Shown here in pieces: positions 1 to 8,710 of a DNA stretch of 64,000 bases. The notes under the pieces were generated by a model. That model did no database searches, was not told the origin of the DNA, and saw only the letters and a program-made list of their open reading frames with translations. A program made the translations under genes and the position numbers. The stretch is from assembly GCA_052117605.1 (NCBI GenBank), contig JBQKIT010000005.1, one strand, 5' to 3'. The DNA is from CAG-791 sp000431495 (GTDB lineage: Bacteria > Bacillota > Clostridia > Lachnospirales > Lachnospiraceae). Every line of letters starts with the position of its first letter. Position 1 is the stretch's first letter.

Positions 1-2159
1 GCGTAGAGCTTGAAGGGGAAATGGTTACGCATCCTGTGTACGGAGAGCAGTTCAAGGTGAGTGAGTACCGGGTTGTGCAGCCAGAGGGCACACAGGCAGT
101 ATATCGCTATCTGGCGTCCGGAGCGATCAAGGGTATCGGGGAATCTCTTGCCGGCCGCATTGTGCGCAAATTCGGCGAGGATACCATGCATATTCTCGAC
201 GAAGAACCGGAACGGCTTTCCGAGGTAAAGGGAATCAGTGACCGGATGGCCCGTGAGGTTGCTGTGCAGCTTGTGGAGAAAAGAGATATCCGCGATGCCA
301 TGATCTGCCTGCAGAAGTATGGGATCGGCGGAAGAAAGGCCCTGAAGATCTGGGAAGCCTACGGAGAGAACATGTATGCCGTTCTGAAGGAAAATCCGTA
401 CCGCCTTGCAGAAGAAATCTCAGGGATCGGGTTTTCAACGGCGGATGAGATTGCAGGGAAGAATGGTATCCGGGCGGATTCGGATTATCGAATCCGCAGC
501 GGAATTCAGTACGTTCTGTCAGGCACACTGCAGGAGGGGAGCAGTTATCTCCCGGAGAGGGTTCTTCTTCAGAAGGCGGAGGAGCTTTTACATGTTCCGC
601 GGGAAGTGATTGCGATTCAGCTTCAGAATCTTGCTCTTGACCGGAAAATCCGGATTCGTGTTCCGGAAACGGAAGATCCGGAACACGCGCCGGGTGAACC
701 GCAGATTTTTTCTTCCTATGCGTATCGTCTGGAACAGAACATTGCAAGGCGCCTGACAGAACTGGACAGTGTTGAGGTAAAGAGCTTTACAACAGATGAA
801 ATTCAGCTGCGCATCCGGCACATTGAGGAGAAGGAAAATCTTCATCTGGATGACCTTCAGAGAAAGGCGGTAGAACTGGCGGTATCCCGCGGTGTTCTTT
901 TAATCAGCGGAGGTCCCGGAACCGGAAAAACAACGACCATCAATGCCATCATCCGTTTTTTTCTTGCGGATGTGAAATCAGTGCTCCTGGCGGCGCCGAC
1001 AGGGCGTGCGGCCAAGCGAATGACGGAGGCCACCGGCTACGAGGCGGCAACGATTCACCGGCTCCTTGGCTATAAGGCAATGGGAGAGGAGGACGAACAG
1101 GAAAACAGAGGGACGGAGGAAGAATTCTGGAGATTTGAGAGGGATCCGGACAATCCTCTGGAAGCGGATGCAGTGATCATTGATGAAATGTCCATGGTCG
1201 ATTTGTTTCTGTTTCATGCGCTGCTTCGTGCGATCCGACCGGGAACCAGGCTGATCATGGTGGGAGATATTCATCAGCTTCCAAGTGTCGGTCCGGGACG
1301 TGTTCTGAGAGATTTGATGGAATCGGGAGCATTCTGCTCCATTACGCTGCAGAAAATCTTTCGTCAGGCCAAGCAGAGCGACATCGTCATGAATGCACAC
1401 CGGATTCTGCAGGGACAGCAGCTGGATCTGGAAAATCATTCCCGTGATTTCTTTTTTCTGGAGAGAAGGGATCCGAAGGTGATTTATAAGCACATTGTTC
1501 TGCTTATGGAGCAGATGCTGCCGAAATATGTGCAGGGAACACGGGATGATATCCAGGTACTGACGCCGATGAGAAAGGGGGCGCTTGGATGTATCCGGCT
1601 GAATGAGGTTCTGCAGAGTGTGCTGAATCCCGAAGTACCGGGGAAAAAAGAAACCCGTGCCCACGATCAGGTTTTCCGGGTGGGAGATAAGGTGATGCAG
1701 ACCCGCAATAATTATCAGATGGAGTGGGAAATTCCGGGAAATTTCGGGATGCCGATTGAAAAAGGAACCGGTGTGTTTAACGGTGATTTCGGAGTGATCG
1801 CGGAAGTAGATACGGAGCTTGCGGAGCTCATCGTGCGATTTGATGAAGACAAGATGGTGCATTATCCGTTCACACAGCTGGAGGATCTGGAACTGGCTTA
1901 TGCGATCACGGTGCATAAGTCGCAGGGGTCGGAGTATCCTGCGGTGATTCTGCCGCTTCTTTCAGGGCCTTCCGGCCTGTTTAACCGGAATCTTCTGTAT
2001 ACAGCGATTACAAGAGCAAGAAAGTGTGTGGTGATTCTGGGAGAACGGGAAACCGTTGCGCAGATGGAGCAGAACATCAGTCAGTACACAAGGTATTCCG
2101 GACTGAAGGACCGGATCCTGGAAATGAAGCAGGAAGAAGGCGATTTCTTCGAAGGATAA
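1..2159 (+). CDS. recD2: ATP-dependent RecD-like DNA helicase, 5'-truncated by the window edge
   Basis: Superfamily 1B 5'-3' DNA helicase of the RecD2 type, which works outside RecBCD in DNA repair and replication-fork maintenance. The open frame runs from base 3 with no start codon before an internal Met at 21, and RecD2 proteins normally have some tens more N-terminal residues, so the gene begins upstream. About 718 residues are visible. The N-terminal third carries tandem helix-hairpin-helix segments. Walker A (GGPGTGKT) is at bases 909-932, Walker B (VIIDEMSMVD) near 1175, followed by the QIFRQ motif and the C-terminal ITVHKSQGSEYP motif typical of SF1 helicases. comF follows after 13 bases, so the two are probably co-transcribed. 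Product assignment is firm; the true N-terminus cannot be seen. Confidence 0.96.
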   Translation, partial: VELEGEMVTHPVYGEQFKVSEYRVVQPEGTQAVYRYLASGAIKGIGESLAGRIVRKFGEDTMHILDEEPERLSEVKGISDRMAREVAVQLVEKRDIRDAMICLQKYGIGGRKALKIWEAYGENMYAVLKENPYRLAEEISGIGFSTADEIAGKNGIRADSDYRIRSGIQYVLSGTLQEGSSYLPERVLLQKAEELLHVPREVIAIQLQNLALDRKIRIRVPETEDPEHAPGEPQIFSSYAYRLEQNIARRLTELDSVEVKSFTTDEIQLRIRHIEEKENLHLDDLQRKAVELAVSRGVLLISGGPGTGKTTTINAIIRFFLADVKSVLLAAPTGRAAKRMTEATGYEAATIHRLLGYKAMGEEDEQENRGTEEEFWRFERDPDNPLEADAVIIDEMSMVDLFLFHALLRAIRPGTRLIMVGDIHQLPSVGPGRVLRDLMESGAFCSITLQKIFRQAKQSDIVMNAHRILQGQQLDLENHSRDFFFLERRDPKVIYKHIVLLMEQMLPKYVQGTRDDIQVLTPMRKGALGCIRLNEVLQSVLNPEVPGKKETRAHDQVFRVGDKVMQTRNNYQMEWEIPGNFGMPIEKGTGVFNGDFGVIAEVDTELAELIVRFDEDKMVHYPFTQLEDLELAYAITVHKSQGSEYPAVILPLLSGPSGLFNRNLLYTAITRARKCVVILGERETVAQMEQNISQYTRYSGLKDRILEMKQEEGDFFEG

Positions 2160-2172
2160 TACTTCAATCAGA

Positions 2173-2925
2173 ATGAAGGGGCATGCAGCAAGACTCCAAA
2201 GGACAGGAAAACTGGCACTGGATCTTATTTTTCCAAGGAGATGTCCCTGGTGTGACCAGCCGGTGCGACCCTTTGGCGGACTGATCTGCGGGGAGTGCGA
2301 AAGGGAACTTGACGGCAAAGAACTGTCTCCGGAACGGGACGCTCTTTGCTGCCGCTGCGGAAAACCCCTCCTGGAGAAGGAGAGGGAGCTGTGCCACGAT
2401 TGCGAGAAGCAGGCGAGAGCTTTTCGGAAAGGCTGCACGGTGTACCGTTATCATGACGTTTCCGGAATGCTGTACCGGCTTAAATATGAGGGCAGGGCGG
2501 AATACGCCGATTATATCGGGGGGAAAATGGCGGAAAGGCTTCAATCTGAGTTTGACCAGAAGGCAATTGACCTGCTTGTCCCCGTTCCATCCTCCAGAGA
2601 TCGGATGCGCAAAAGGGGCTATAATCAGGCGGCTCTTCTGGGAAGAGTGATCTCCGGAAAGACCGGAATTCCGCTGCGTGAGGATCTTCTGCTTCGGACG
2701 GGAAGTACCGGAGCCATGCGGAATCTGAGTGCCTCCGAGCGCCGCCGCAATCTGAAAAGTGCTTTTATTGTACCTGACATTGATGTAGAATCAGTAGTGA
2801 TTATGCTGGTTGATGATATCTTCACGACCGGTGCTACCGCAGATGCCTGTGCGCAGACGCTTCTTCGCGCCGGGGCAGCGGAGATACTGGTTCTGACAGC
2901 GGCAGCCGGAGATGACCGGTCCTGA
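2173..2925 (+). CDS. comF: ComF-family phosphoribosyltransferase-like protein
   Basis: The 250-residue protein has the ComF layout: an N-terminal zinc-ribbon region with CxxC pairs (CPWC, CGEC, CRCGKP, CHDC within the first 80 residues) followed by a phosphoribosyltransferase fold with the PRPP loop VDDIFTTGATADAC near residues 213-226. In naturally competent bacteria ComF is a cytoplasmic DNA-uptake factor; in other Firmicutes its role is unclear and it is often kept without a full competence machinery. No comEA/EC genes are visible here. The start has no strong Shine-Dalgarno; AAGGA lies about 17 bases upstream, inside the end of recD2, which suggests translational coupling. The N-terminus is therefore the least certain part. 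Confidence 0.9.
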   Translation: MKGHAARLQRTGKLALDLIFPRRCPWCDQPVRPFGGLICGECERELDGKELSPERDALCCRCGKPLLEKERELCHDCEKQARAFRKGCTVYRYHDVSGMLYRLKYEGRAEYADYIGGKMAERLQSEFDQKAIDLLVPVPSSRDRMRKRGYNQAALLGRVISGKTGIPLREDLLLRTGSTGAMRNLSASERRRNLKSAFIVPDIDVESVVIMLVDDIFTTGATADACAQTLLRAGAAEILVLTAAAGDDRS

Positions 2926-3006
2926 AAGGGCAGATGCATCGGATCTGCATCCGAATGAGGACAGGAATCGGAGAGCCGACTCAGAAAAGCGGCATAGGGG
3001 GATGAC

Positions 3007-3405
3007 ATGATTAATGAAGGACGTGTCCGGCGAATGGCAAGAATGGCAGCCTATGAGCAGGAGGACGGTGTCAGGGACGAGAAGATCAATGCATATTTTC
3101 GCGGAGACTATATTACGAAACAGATCCTGATTACCTTTATCTGCGCAACCATAGCGTTTGTAATTCTGTTTGCGGGCTATGGAATTTATAATTTTGAAAA
3201 CCTGATTGTGCAAATTTACAGTATGAACCTGCAGGAAATGCTGGCAGTCGTTCTGCTTGCCTATGCTGCGTTTGTCGGAGGAATGATTCTCATCACCGTT
3301 CTGGTGTACACATCGCGTTATAAGAGGGCCAGACGGCACCTCAATGCATATTATCAGGACCTGCACAGGCTGTCCGTCAGTTATCGGAAAGAGAAGGAAG
3401 ACTAA
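3007..3405 (+). CDS. Uncharacterised two-helix membrane protein upstream of cdaA
   Basis: I do not recognise a characterised family. The 132-residue protein has a charged cytoplasmic N-terminus (about 38 residues), two hydrophobic segments at roughly residues 40-61 and 75-100, and a basic C-terminal tail rich in Arg and Tyr. There is no signal peptidase site. A GGGG-containing ribosome site lies just before the ATG. Six bases separate it from the next membrane-protein gene, which leads into cdaA-ybbR-glmM, so this is probably the second cistron (after comF) of an operon feeding the c-di-AMP module. A small two-helix partner of the downstream polytopic protein is one possible role, but that is inference only. 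Confidence 0.75.
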   Translation: MINEGRVRRMARMAAYEQEDGVRDEKINAYFRGDYITKQILITFICATIAFVILFAGYGIYNFENLIVQIYSMNLQEMLAVVLLAYAAFVGGMILITVLVYTSRYKRARRHLNAYYQDLHRLSVSYRKEKED

Positions 3406-3411
3406 CGGGAA

Positions 3412-4611
3412 ATGACTACATTACTGGAACTGCGGGAGAGAGTGATTTCCATCTACTCCCAGTATGAGAATTACATCAATATGGGGGCGAAGTTTCTGAT
3501 TGTTCTGTCCGGATTGGTTTGTATCAACGGGCAGATCGGATATCAGGAAACGCTTGCAGGTACACTTCCGACGTTTTTGCTTGCATTGATCTGCACGCTG
3601 CTTTCACCGAATCTGATCGTGGCGGTTTTCGGAGTGGTGATTCTGGCGCACCTGTATTCTCTTGCACTGGAAGCGGCTGTAGTCGGAGCAATTCTCCTTT
3701 TGGTTGCTCTTCTGGTCTATTATCGTTTTGCCCCGAGGGATTCGCTGCTGCTGCTTCTGTTTCCAATCTGTCGGACGATTGGTATTCCATACGCACTTCC
3801 GATTGCCGGAGGGCTTTTGTATTCTCCTGCAAGCGGTGCTGCTGTAGCGGTTGGTGTGATTGCAGACAGCTTCATTCGTTTTATCCATCAGAATGAGACC
3901 GTCATCAGCAGCGCATCGGGGTCAGATACCAATGAGATCGTAAGCCGCCTGCAGTTTCTTCTTGATGGAATTGTTCAGAATCACGGGATGATGATCCGGG
4001 CGATTGCAGTTGTTGCGGCAGCTGCGGTGGTCTATCTGATTCGAAGACTTCCGATTCAGTATTCCTGGATGATCGCATCCGGCGCAGGGGCACTCTGCCA
4101 GATTCTGATTCTGCTGATTGGCGCAATGGCTTATGATACGGACATCCGTGTAGTCGGTGTCCTTCTGGGCAGCATTGTCGGCTTCGGAGTTGGGGTTGTC
4201 ATCTCGTTCTTCATGTTTAATCTGGATTATACGCGGATTGAGAATACGCAGTTTGAAGACGATGACTACTATTATTATGTAAAGGCCATTCCGAAGAACA
4301 TTTACGCGCGCCCGAAACGCACAGTGAAAACCATCAACACCAGGCGCGGCACGCAGAATTACTCCGGGGGCGGACGGGAAACGGCGGACAGTTATTATCC
4401 TGGAAGTGAGGACGGCTATGCACCGCTGCCGTACGGAAACGACTCGGAGGAGATGCCGGAAAACGAGTATGAGTCGGCTGGAGGCGATGCATCCGTGACG
4501 CAGCGTTATGAAGATGGCGGATATGAATATGCCGGGGAACAGGGGCCGTCAGAGGACGGATATGCCGGTGGACAGGACGGATATCCGGATGATTTCCGGG
4601 AAGATTTCTGA
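3412..4611 (+). CDS. Uncharacterised polytopic membrane protein with an acidic Tyr-rich tail
   Basis: A 399-residue protein with about eight or nine hydrophobic segments in residues 25-285, then a roughly 115-residue hydrophilic tail. The tail begins with an Asp-Asp-Asp-Tyr-Tyr-Tyr-Tyr run near residue 285, has a short basic patch (RPKRTVK), and ends in Tyr/Gly/Glu/Asp-rich low-complexity sequence. No transporter or enzyme motif was recognised. It lies 6 bases after a small membrane protein and 25 bases before cdaA, which implies co-expression with c-di-AMP synthesis. It could be a scaffold or regulator of CdaA, or simply an envelope protein. The tyrosine-rich tail would be accessible to a bacterial tyrosine kinase, but nothing in the window shows that. 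Confidence 0.75.
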   Translation: MTTLLELRERVISIYSQYENYINMGAKFLIVLSGLVCINGQIGYQETLAGTLPTFLLALICTLLSPNLIVAVFGVVILAHLYSLALEAAVVGAILLLVALLVYYRFAPRDSLLLLLFPICRTIGIPYALPIAGGLLYSPASGAAVAVGVIADSFIRFIHQNETVISSASGSDTNEIVSRLQFLLDGIVQNHGMMIRAIAVVAAAAVVYLIRRLPIQYSWMIASGAGALCQILILLIGAMAYDTDIRVVGVLLGSIVGFGVGVVISFFMFNLDYTRIENTQFEDDDYYYYVKAIPKNIYARPKRTVKTINTRRGTQNYSGGGRETADSYYPGSEDGYAPLPYGNDSEEMPENEYESAGGDASVTQRYEDGGYEYAGEQGPSEDGYAGGQDGYPDDFREDF

Positions 4612-4636
4612 TACGATGACGCAGGATTGAGAGCCA

Positions 4637-5506
4637 ATGCAGACACTACAGAGAATGCTTACCAATTACACAGATGTACTGCATATCCCGGCAGTCGGAT
4701 GGACCGATATTGTTGAGATTCTGATCATTGCTGTTCTGGTATATTACACGATCCTGTGGGTTAAGAATACAAGAGCATATTCGCTGCTGAAGGGATTTCT
4801 GTTTATCATCGCTTTTGTGGTTCTGGCAGCGCTGTTCAATATGACAACCATCCTGTGGATCGTTCAGAATGTGACGAGCATTGCGGTGATCGCACTGATT
4901 GTCATTTTGCAGCCGGAGCTTCGTACTGCAATGGAGGAACTTGGACAGAAGAATATTTTTGCGGCTCTATTCCGGGAAGGCTCCAGAGGTGGAGACGGAT
5001 TGTTTTCGGACAAGACTATTTCTGAGATCGTGCGTGCCTGTGTCGCCATGGCAAGGGTTAAGACCGGGGCGTTGATTGTGATCCGGCAGAATACACCCCT
5101 TCGTGAGTGGGAGAGAACCGGTATTGATCTGGATGCTGTGGTTTCCAGTCAGCTTCTGATCAATATTTTTGAGAAGAATACTCCCCTCCATGACGGGGCG
5201 GTGATTGTTTCCGGAGACCGCGTGGTTGCTGCTACCTGTTACCTCCCGCTTTCCGATAATAAACTGGATAAAAATCTCGGGACACGTCACCGGGCCGGCG
5301 TCGGCATTTCGGAAGTGACAGATTCTCTGACAATCATTGTATCGGAAGAGACGGGAAAGATCAGCATTGCATACCGTGGTGTTCTGGATCGCGATGTCAA
5401 TCCGGATGAGCTTCGGGCAAGACTTGTGAAGCTTCAGGACAAGGACATGGGCGATCATAAGGGGATTCTGCAGTCCCGGAAGGGAAAGGATCAGGATGAA
5501 GGATAA
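4637..5506 (+). CDS. cdaA: Diadenylate cyclase CdaA (membrane c-di-AMP synthase)
   Basis: CdaA converts two ATP to cyclic di-AMP, the second messenger that controls potassium/osmolyte uptake and cell-wall homeostasis in Firmicutes. The 289-residue length is usual. Three hydrophobic segments fill residues 20-95 and anchor the enzyme. The DAC domain follows with the diagnostic LHDGAVIV motif near residue 186 and the RHRAG motif near residue 217, both part of the ATP site. The gene overlaps ybbR by 11 bases, and glmM follows: the conserved cdaA-cdaR-glmM operon in which YbbR and GlmM bind and modulate CdaA. All visible catalytic motifs are intact. Confidence 0.97.
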   Translation: MQTLQRMLTNYTDVLHIPAVGWTDIVEILIIAVLVYYTILWVKNTRAYSLLKGFLFIIAFVVLAALFNMTTILWIVQNVTSIAVIALIVILQPELRTAMEELGQKNIFAALFREGSRGGDGLFSDKTISEIVRACVAMARVKTGALIVIRQNTPLREWERTGIDLDAVVSSQLLINIFEKNTPLHDGAVIVSGDRVVAATCYLPLSDNKLDKNLGTRHRAGVGISEVTDSLTIIVSEETGKISIAYRGVLDRDVNPDELRARLVKLQDKDMGDHKGILQSRKGKDQDEG

Positions 5507-6839
5507 CAAGAACAGACCGCATATCCTGGATAATCTCGGACTGAAAGTCACCGCATTGCTGATCGCTCTTGTCGTATGGGTCCTGATCAACAACGTCAAT
5601 GATCCTGTGAAATACATGCGGATTACCAATGTTCAGGTAAAGCTTCTTCATACCTCCATGATCACAGATCAGGGAGAAGTCTATACCATACAGGATAACA
5701 GTGATGTTGTTCCCGTTGTCACCGTGAAGGCAAGGAGATCCATCATCGAAGATCTGAGCAGGGATGATATCGTTGCAACGGCGGATGTGGAGAATCTGAC
5801 GAGCCTGAATACGGTAGAGATCAAGTATTATTCCACCAAATACAACAACGAAATTGAAGACATTGACGGGAGCGTGGACAATGTCATGCTCGCGATTGAA
5901 CCGAAGATGACGGATTCGTTTGCACTGCAGACCGGTACAAGCGGAGAGGTTGCGAGCGGGTATGAGCTGGTCAGCATCATTCCGGACCAGAATCAGATCC
6001 GGGTGTCGGGACCGGAATCTGTGGTTTCAACCATTGCATCGGCGAAGGCAACCGTGGATGTTTCCGGTGCAACCGGAAGTATCAGTACGTATTCGGATGT
6101 GAAGCTCTATAATTCGAATGGAGACATTATTGATACCTCCAACCTCACCATGAATATCAACTCAGTTAAGGTGAGTGTGGTTATTTTACCGCTTAAGACT
6201 GTCCCGATTGAGGTGAGTGTCGGCGGAACACCTGCGGATGGCTATCTTCGAAACGGTGTTATGACGATTGATCCGGATACGGTAAAGCTTGCCGGCAAGT
6301 CCTCTCTTCTGGCAAATGTGGATAAGATTTCCGTCCCTGCTTCGGATGTGGATATTACAGGCTGTACATCGAGCTATCAGACTACGCTGGATCTGAAGAA
6401 ATATCTTCCGGATGGGATCAGCTTTGCGGATTCCTCCTTTGATGGAATGGTGGATCTGACGGTCGGAATCGAGTCTGCAGAGACCACGCAGTTTACCGTA
6501 AGTATCTCGGACATCTCCCTGGAAAATGTCCCGGCAGGATATAAGGCGGCGGTCACTTCGGTCAATGATGGCAGCAAGGTGACGTCATCCTCCTCGGATA
6601 CGCCCTCCTTTGACATCAGCCTGACCGGCCTTTCTTCGGCACTGGATGCAATCCGGCTTTCGGATCTGGCTCCTTCTGTTGATGTGGGCAAGGTGATTCA
6701 CACCAGCAGGGCTGATACCGCAGAGGGAGTATATACTGCTGAGATTTCCATCACGAAGCCGGATGGCGTGGAAATGAACCATGCGATCACGGCGGCGATT
6801 GTGGTATCGTCCACGGAGAGCAGATCTGACAGTCAGTAA
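5496..6839 (+). CDS. cdaR: YbbR-domain regulator of CdaA (CdaR)
   Basis: A single N-terminal transmembrane anchor (residues about 14-32, ending VLINNVNDPV) precedes a long extracytoplasmic region made of repeated YbbR beta-rich units. The start of the first unit (NVQVKL) and later units with the pattern P(I/V)EVSVGG...VxPDTV..G are visible. At 447 residues it would hold four units. In Bacillus and Listeria the homologue binds CdaA in the membrane and tunes c-di-AMP output. Translation is coupled to cdaA by an 11-base overlap, and glmM follows after 60 bases. Ser/Thr/Asp-rich composition fits an exposed envelope domain. Confidence 0.92.
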   Translation: MKDNKNRPHILDNLGLKVTALLIALVVWVLINNVNDPVKYMRITNVQVKLLHTSMITDQGEVYTIQDNSDVVPVVTVKARRSIIEDLSRDDIVATADVENLTSLNTVEIKYYSTKYNNEIEDIDGSVDNVMLAIEPKMTDSFALQTGTSGEVASGYELVSIIPDQNQIRVSGPESVVSTIASAKATVDVSGATGSISTYSDVKLYNSNGDIIDTSNLTMNINSVKVSVVILPLKTVPIEVSVGGTPADGYLRNGVMTIDPDTVKLAGKSSLLANVDKISVPASDVDITGCTSSYQTTLDLKKYLPDGISFADSSFDGMVDLTVGIESAETTQFTVSISDISLENVPAGYKAAVTSVNDGSKVTSSSSDTPSFDISLTGLSSALDAIRLSDLAPSVDVGKVIHTSRADTAEGVYTAEISITKPDGVEMNHAITAAIVVSSTESRSDSQ

Positions 6840-6899
6840 CGAAACGAAGACAATCGGAATTCTGCTGCAGAAAGATGGCAGCGGTATAAGGAGGTATAC

Positions 6900-8252
6900 A
6901 TGAGCAGAATGTTTGGCACAGATGGAGTACGCGGGGTTGCCAACAAGGAACTGACGGCGGAAATGGCAATGCAGCTTGGACAGGCGGGAGCTTATGTTCT
7001 GTCGAAGGATAACGGGGGAAAAAGACCGGTCATTGTGGTGGGCTGTGATACCAGACTCTCCGGAGATATGCTTGCCAATGCGCTGATGGCAGGAGCGTGC
7101 TCGGTGGGGGCGAATGTCATTTACCTTGGTGTTCTGCCGACCCCGGCAGTTGCCTATCTTGCGAAGACGCATCATGCTGATGCAGGAGTTGTCATTTCGG
7201 CGTCGCATAATCCGATGGAGTTTAACGGGATTAAGTTTTTTGATGGGAATGGCTTTAAGCTTCCGGATGCAACCGAGGATGAAATTGAAGCGGAGATCCG
7301 AAGCAATATGGAGCACATCGAATTCCCGACCGGGGCAGGTGTCGGACATATTGAATATCGCATGGATGCATGGCATGAATATGTGGATCATTCGGTTGAA
7401 ACCGTTCCCGTTGATCTGACCGGAATGAAGGTCGTTGCAGATACCGCAGAGGGGGCCTCCTATCGTTCCAATGTCGAGGCTCTTCGCAAGCTGGGCGCAG
7501 AGGTTGTGCCGATTCACAATGATCCGGACGGTGTGAACATCAATCGTAAGTGCGGATCCACACACATGGAGGAGCTCCGGCAGAAGGTCCTGGAAGAGGG
7601 CGCTGCCATCGGACTTGCCTTCGACGGAGATGCGGATCGTTTCCTTGCGGTAGATGAACGCGGGGAGATTGTGGATGGCGACAAAATCATGGCCATCATC
7701 GGAAACGCCCTGAAGCAGGAGGGAAAGCTGAACGGGAATACGATCGTTGTCACGGTTATGAGCAATCTCGGCTTTTTTATCATGGGGCGTGAGAATGGAA
7801 TCGATGTGGAGAGAACCAAGGTCGGTGATCGTTACGTCCTGGAGAGAATGAAGGAAATTCATGCAAGCCTTGGCGGAGAACAGTCCGGACACATTATTTT
7901 CCTCGGAGAGAATACAACCGGAGACGGATTGCTCTCGTGCCTGCATCTTCTGCAGGTTATGAAGGAAACGGGGAAGCCGCTGTCGGAGCTTGCGAAGATC
8001 ATGAAGAAGTATCCGCAGTCGCTGATCAATGCGAAGGTGGACAATTCGAAAAAGGAACACTATCGTGATTTTCCGGAGATCGTGGAGAGAATCGATGCGC
8101 TGGAAAAAGAGTTTGACGGAAAGGGAAGAGTTCTGATTCGTCCGTCCGGCACAGAACCTCTGGTTCGTGTTATGATTGAAGGAGAGGATCAGGATGTGAT
8201 CCAGAAGAAGGCGGAAGAACTCGCCGATTTTATTGAGAAGACAATGGCCTGA
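6900..8252 (+). CDS. glmM: Phosphoglucosamine mutase
   Basis: GlmM interconverts glucosamine-6-phosphate and glucosamine-1-phosphate on the way to UDP-GlcNAc for peptidoglycan. The 450-residue protein matches the family length. The phosphoserine is Ser102 in ISASHNP, the Mg-binding loop DGDADR starts at residue 242, and the phosphate-binding loop RPSGTEPLVRVMIEG is near the C-terminus. AAGGAGG lies just upstream of the ATG. It closes the cdaA-cdaR-glmM set; GlmM is also known to bind and inhibit CdaA, linking wall precursor flux to c-di-AMP. Confidence 0.98.
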   Translation: MSRMFGTDGVRGVANKELTAEMAMQLGQAGAYVLSKDNGGKRPVIVVGCDTRLSGDMLANALMAGACSVGANVIYLGVLPTPAVAYLAKTHHADAGVVISASHNPMEFNGIKFFDGNGFKLPDATEDEIEAEIRSNMEHIEFPTGAGVGHIEYRMDAWHEYVDHSVETVPVDLTGMKVVADTAEGASYRSNVEALRKLGAEVVPIHNDPDGVNINRKCGSTHMEELRQKVLEEGAAIGLAFDGDADRFLAVDERGEIVDGDKIMAIIGNALKQEGKLNGNTIVVTVMSNLGFFIMGRENGIDVERTKVGDRYVLERMKEIHASLGGEQSGHIIFLGENTTGDGLLSCLHLLQVMKETGKPLSELAKIMKKYPQSLINAKVDNSKKEHYRDFPEIVERIDALEKEFDGKGRVLIRPSGTEPLVRVMIEGEDQDVIQKKAEELADFIEKTMA

Positions 8253-8264
8253 TCAAAGGATGGC

Positions 8265-8293
8265 TTGCGACTCAAGGGAGGATCTGCTATCAT
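8265..8293 (+). promoter_or_regulatory. Probable sigma-A promoter for ptsH
   Basis: TTGCGA (8265-8270), a 17-base spacer and TATCAT (8288-8293), preceded by TGC to make an extended -10. It sits between glmM and ptsH and predicts a short leader of about 35 bases. Confidence 0.6.
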
Positions 8294-8333
8294 ACGCCTC
8301 AGAAGTGATGGCAGTGTAAGGTAAGTAGAGATT

Positions 8334-8597
8334 ATGGTTAGTCAGAAGGTTACGATTAAAAATCCAACAGGCCTGCACCTGCGCCCGGCCGGCATCCTAT
8401 GCAAGGACGCGATGGAGTTTAAATCTTTAATTACATTTCAGTTTAAAGATACAACGGCGAATGCGAAGAGTGTTCTGTCCGTGCTCGGTGCGTGTGTGAA
8501 ATCCGGTGATGAAATTGAACTGTTCTGCGACGGTCCGGATGAGAATGAGGCTCTGGCCTCTTTGGTAGCTGCCATTGAGAGCGGATTAGGAGAATAA
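8334..8597 (+). CDS. ptsH: Phosphocarrier protein HPr
   Basis: HPr relays phosphate from enzyme I to the sugar-specific EIIA components of the PTS; in Firmicutes its seryl-phosphorylated form is also the CcpA co-repressor. At 87 residues it is full length. His15 lies in GLHLRPAG and Ser46 in NAKSVLS, so both the PEP-dependent and the HPr-kinase sites are present. This makes it HPr rather than Crh, which lacks the His. No ptsI is adjacent. It has its own likely promoter at 8265-8293 and a strong terminator at 8617, so it appears monocistronic. Confidence 0.96.
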   Translation: MVSQKVTIKNPTGLHLRPAGILCKDAMEFKSLITFQFKDTTANAKSVLSVLGACVKSGDEIELFCDGPDENEALASLVAAIESGLGE

Positions 8598-8616
8598 TCG
8601 GCAATACAAATGATGG

Positions 8617-8648
8617 ACCTGCCCGGTGTTGTATCCGGGCAGGTTTTC
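8617..8648 (+). terminator. Rho-independent terminator after ptsH
   Basis: A perfect 10-bp stem, ACCTGCCCGG (8617-8626) with CCGGGCAGGT (8635-8644), has an 8-base loop and is followed by a T-rich tail. Confidence 0.9.
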
Positions 8649-8710
8649 TGTTCGTTTACAGGAGCTTTTCCTGTAATTTATTACATAAACAAATCCAGTG
8701 GAGGTGTTTT

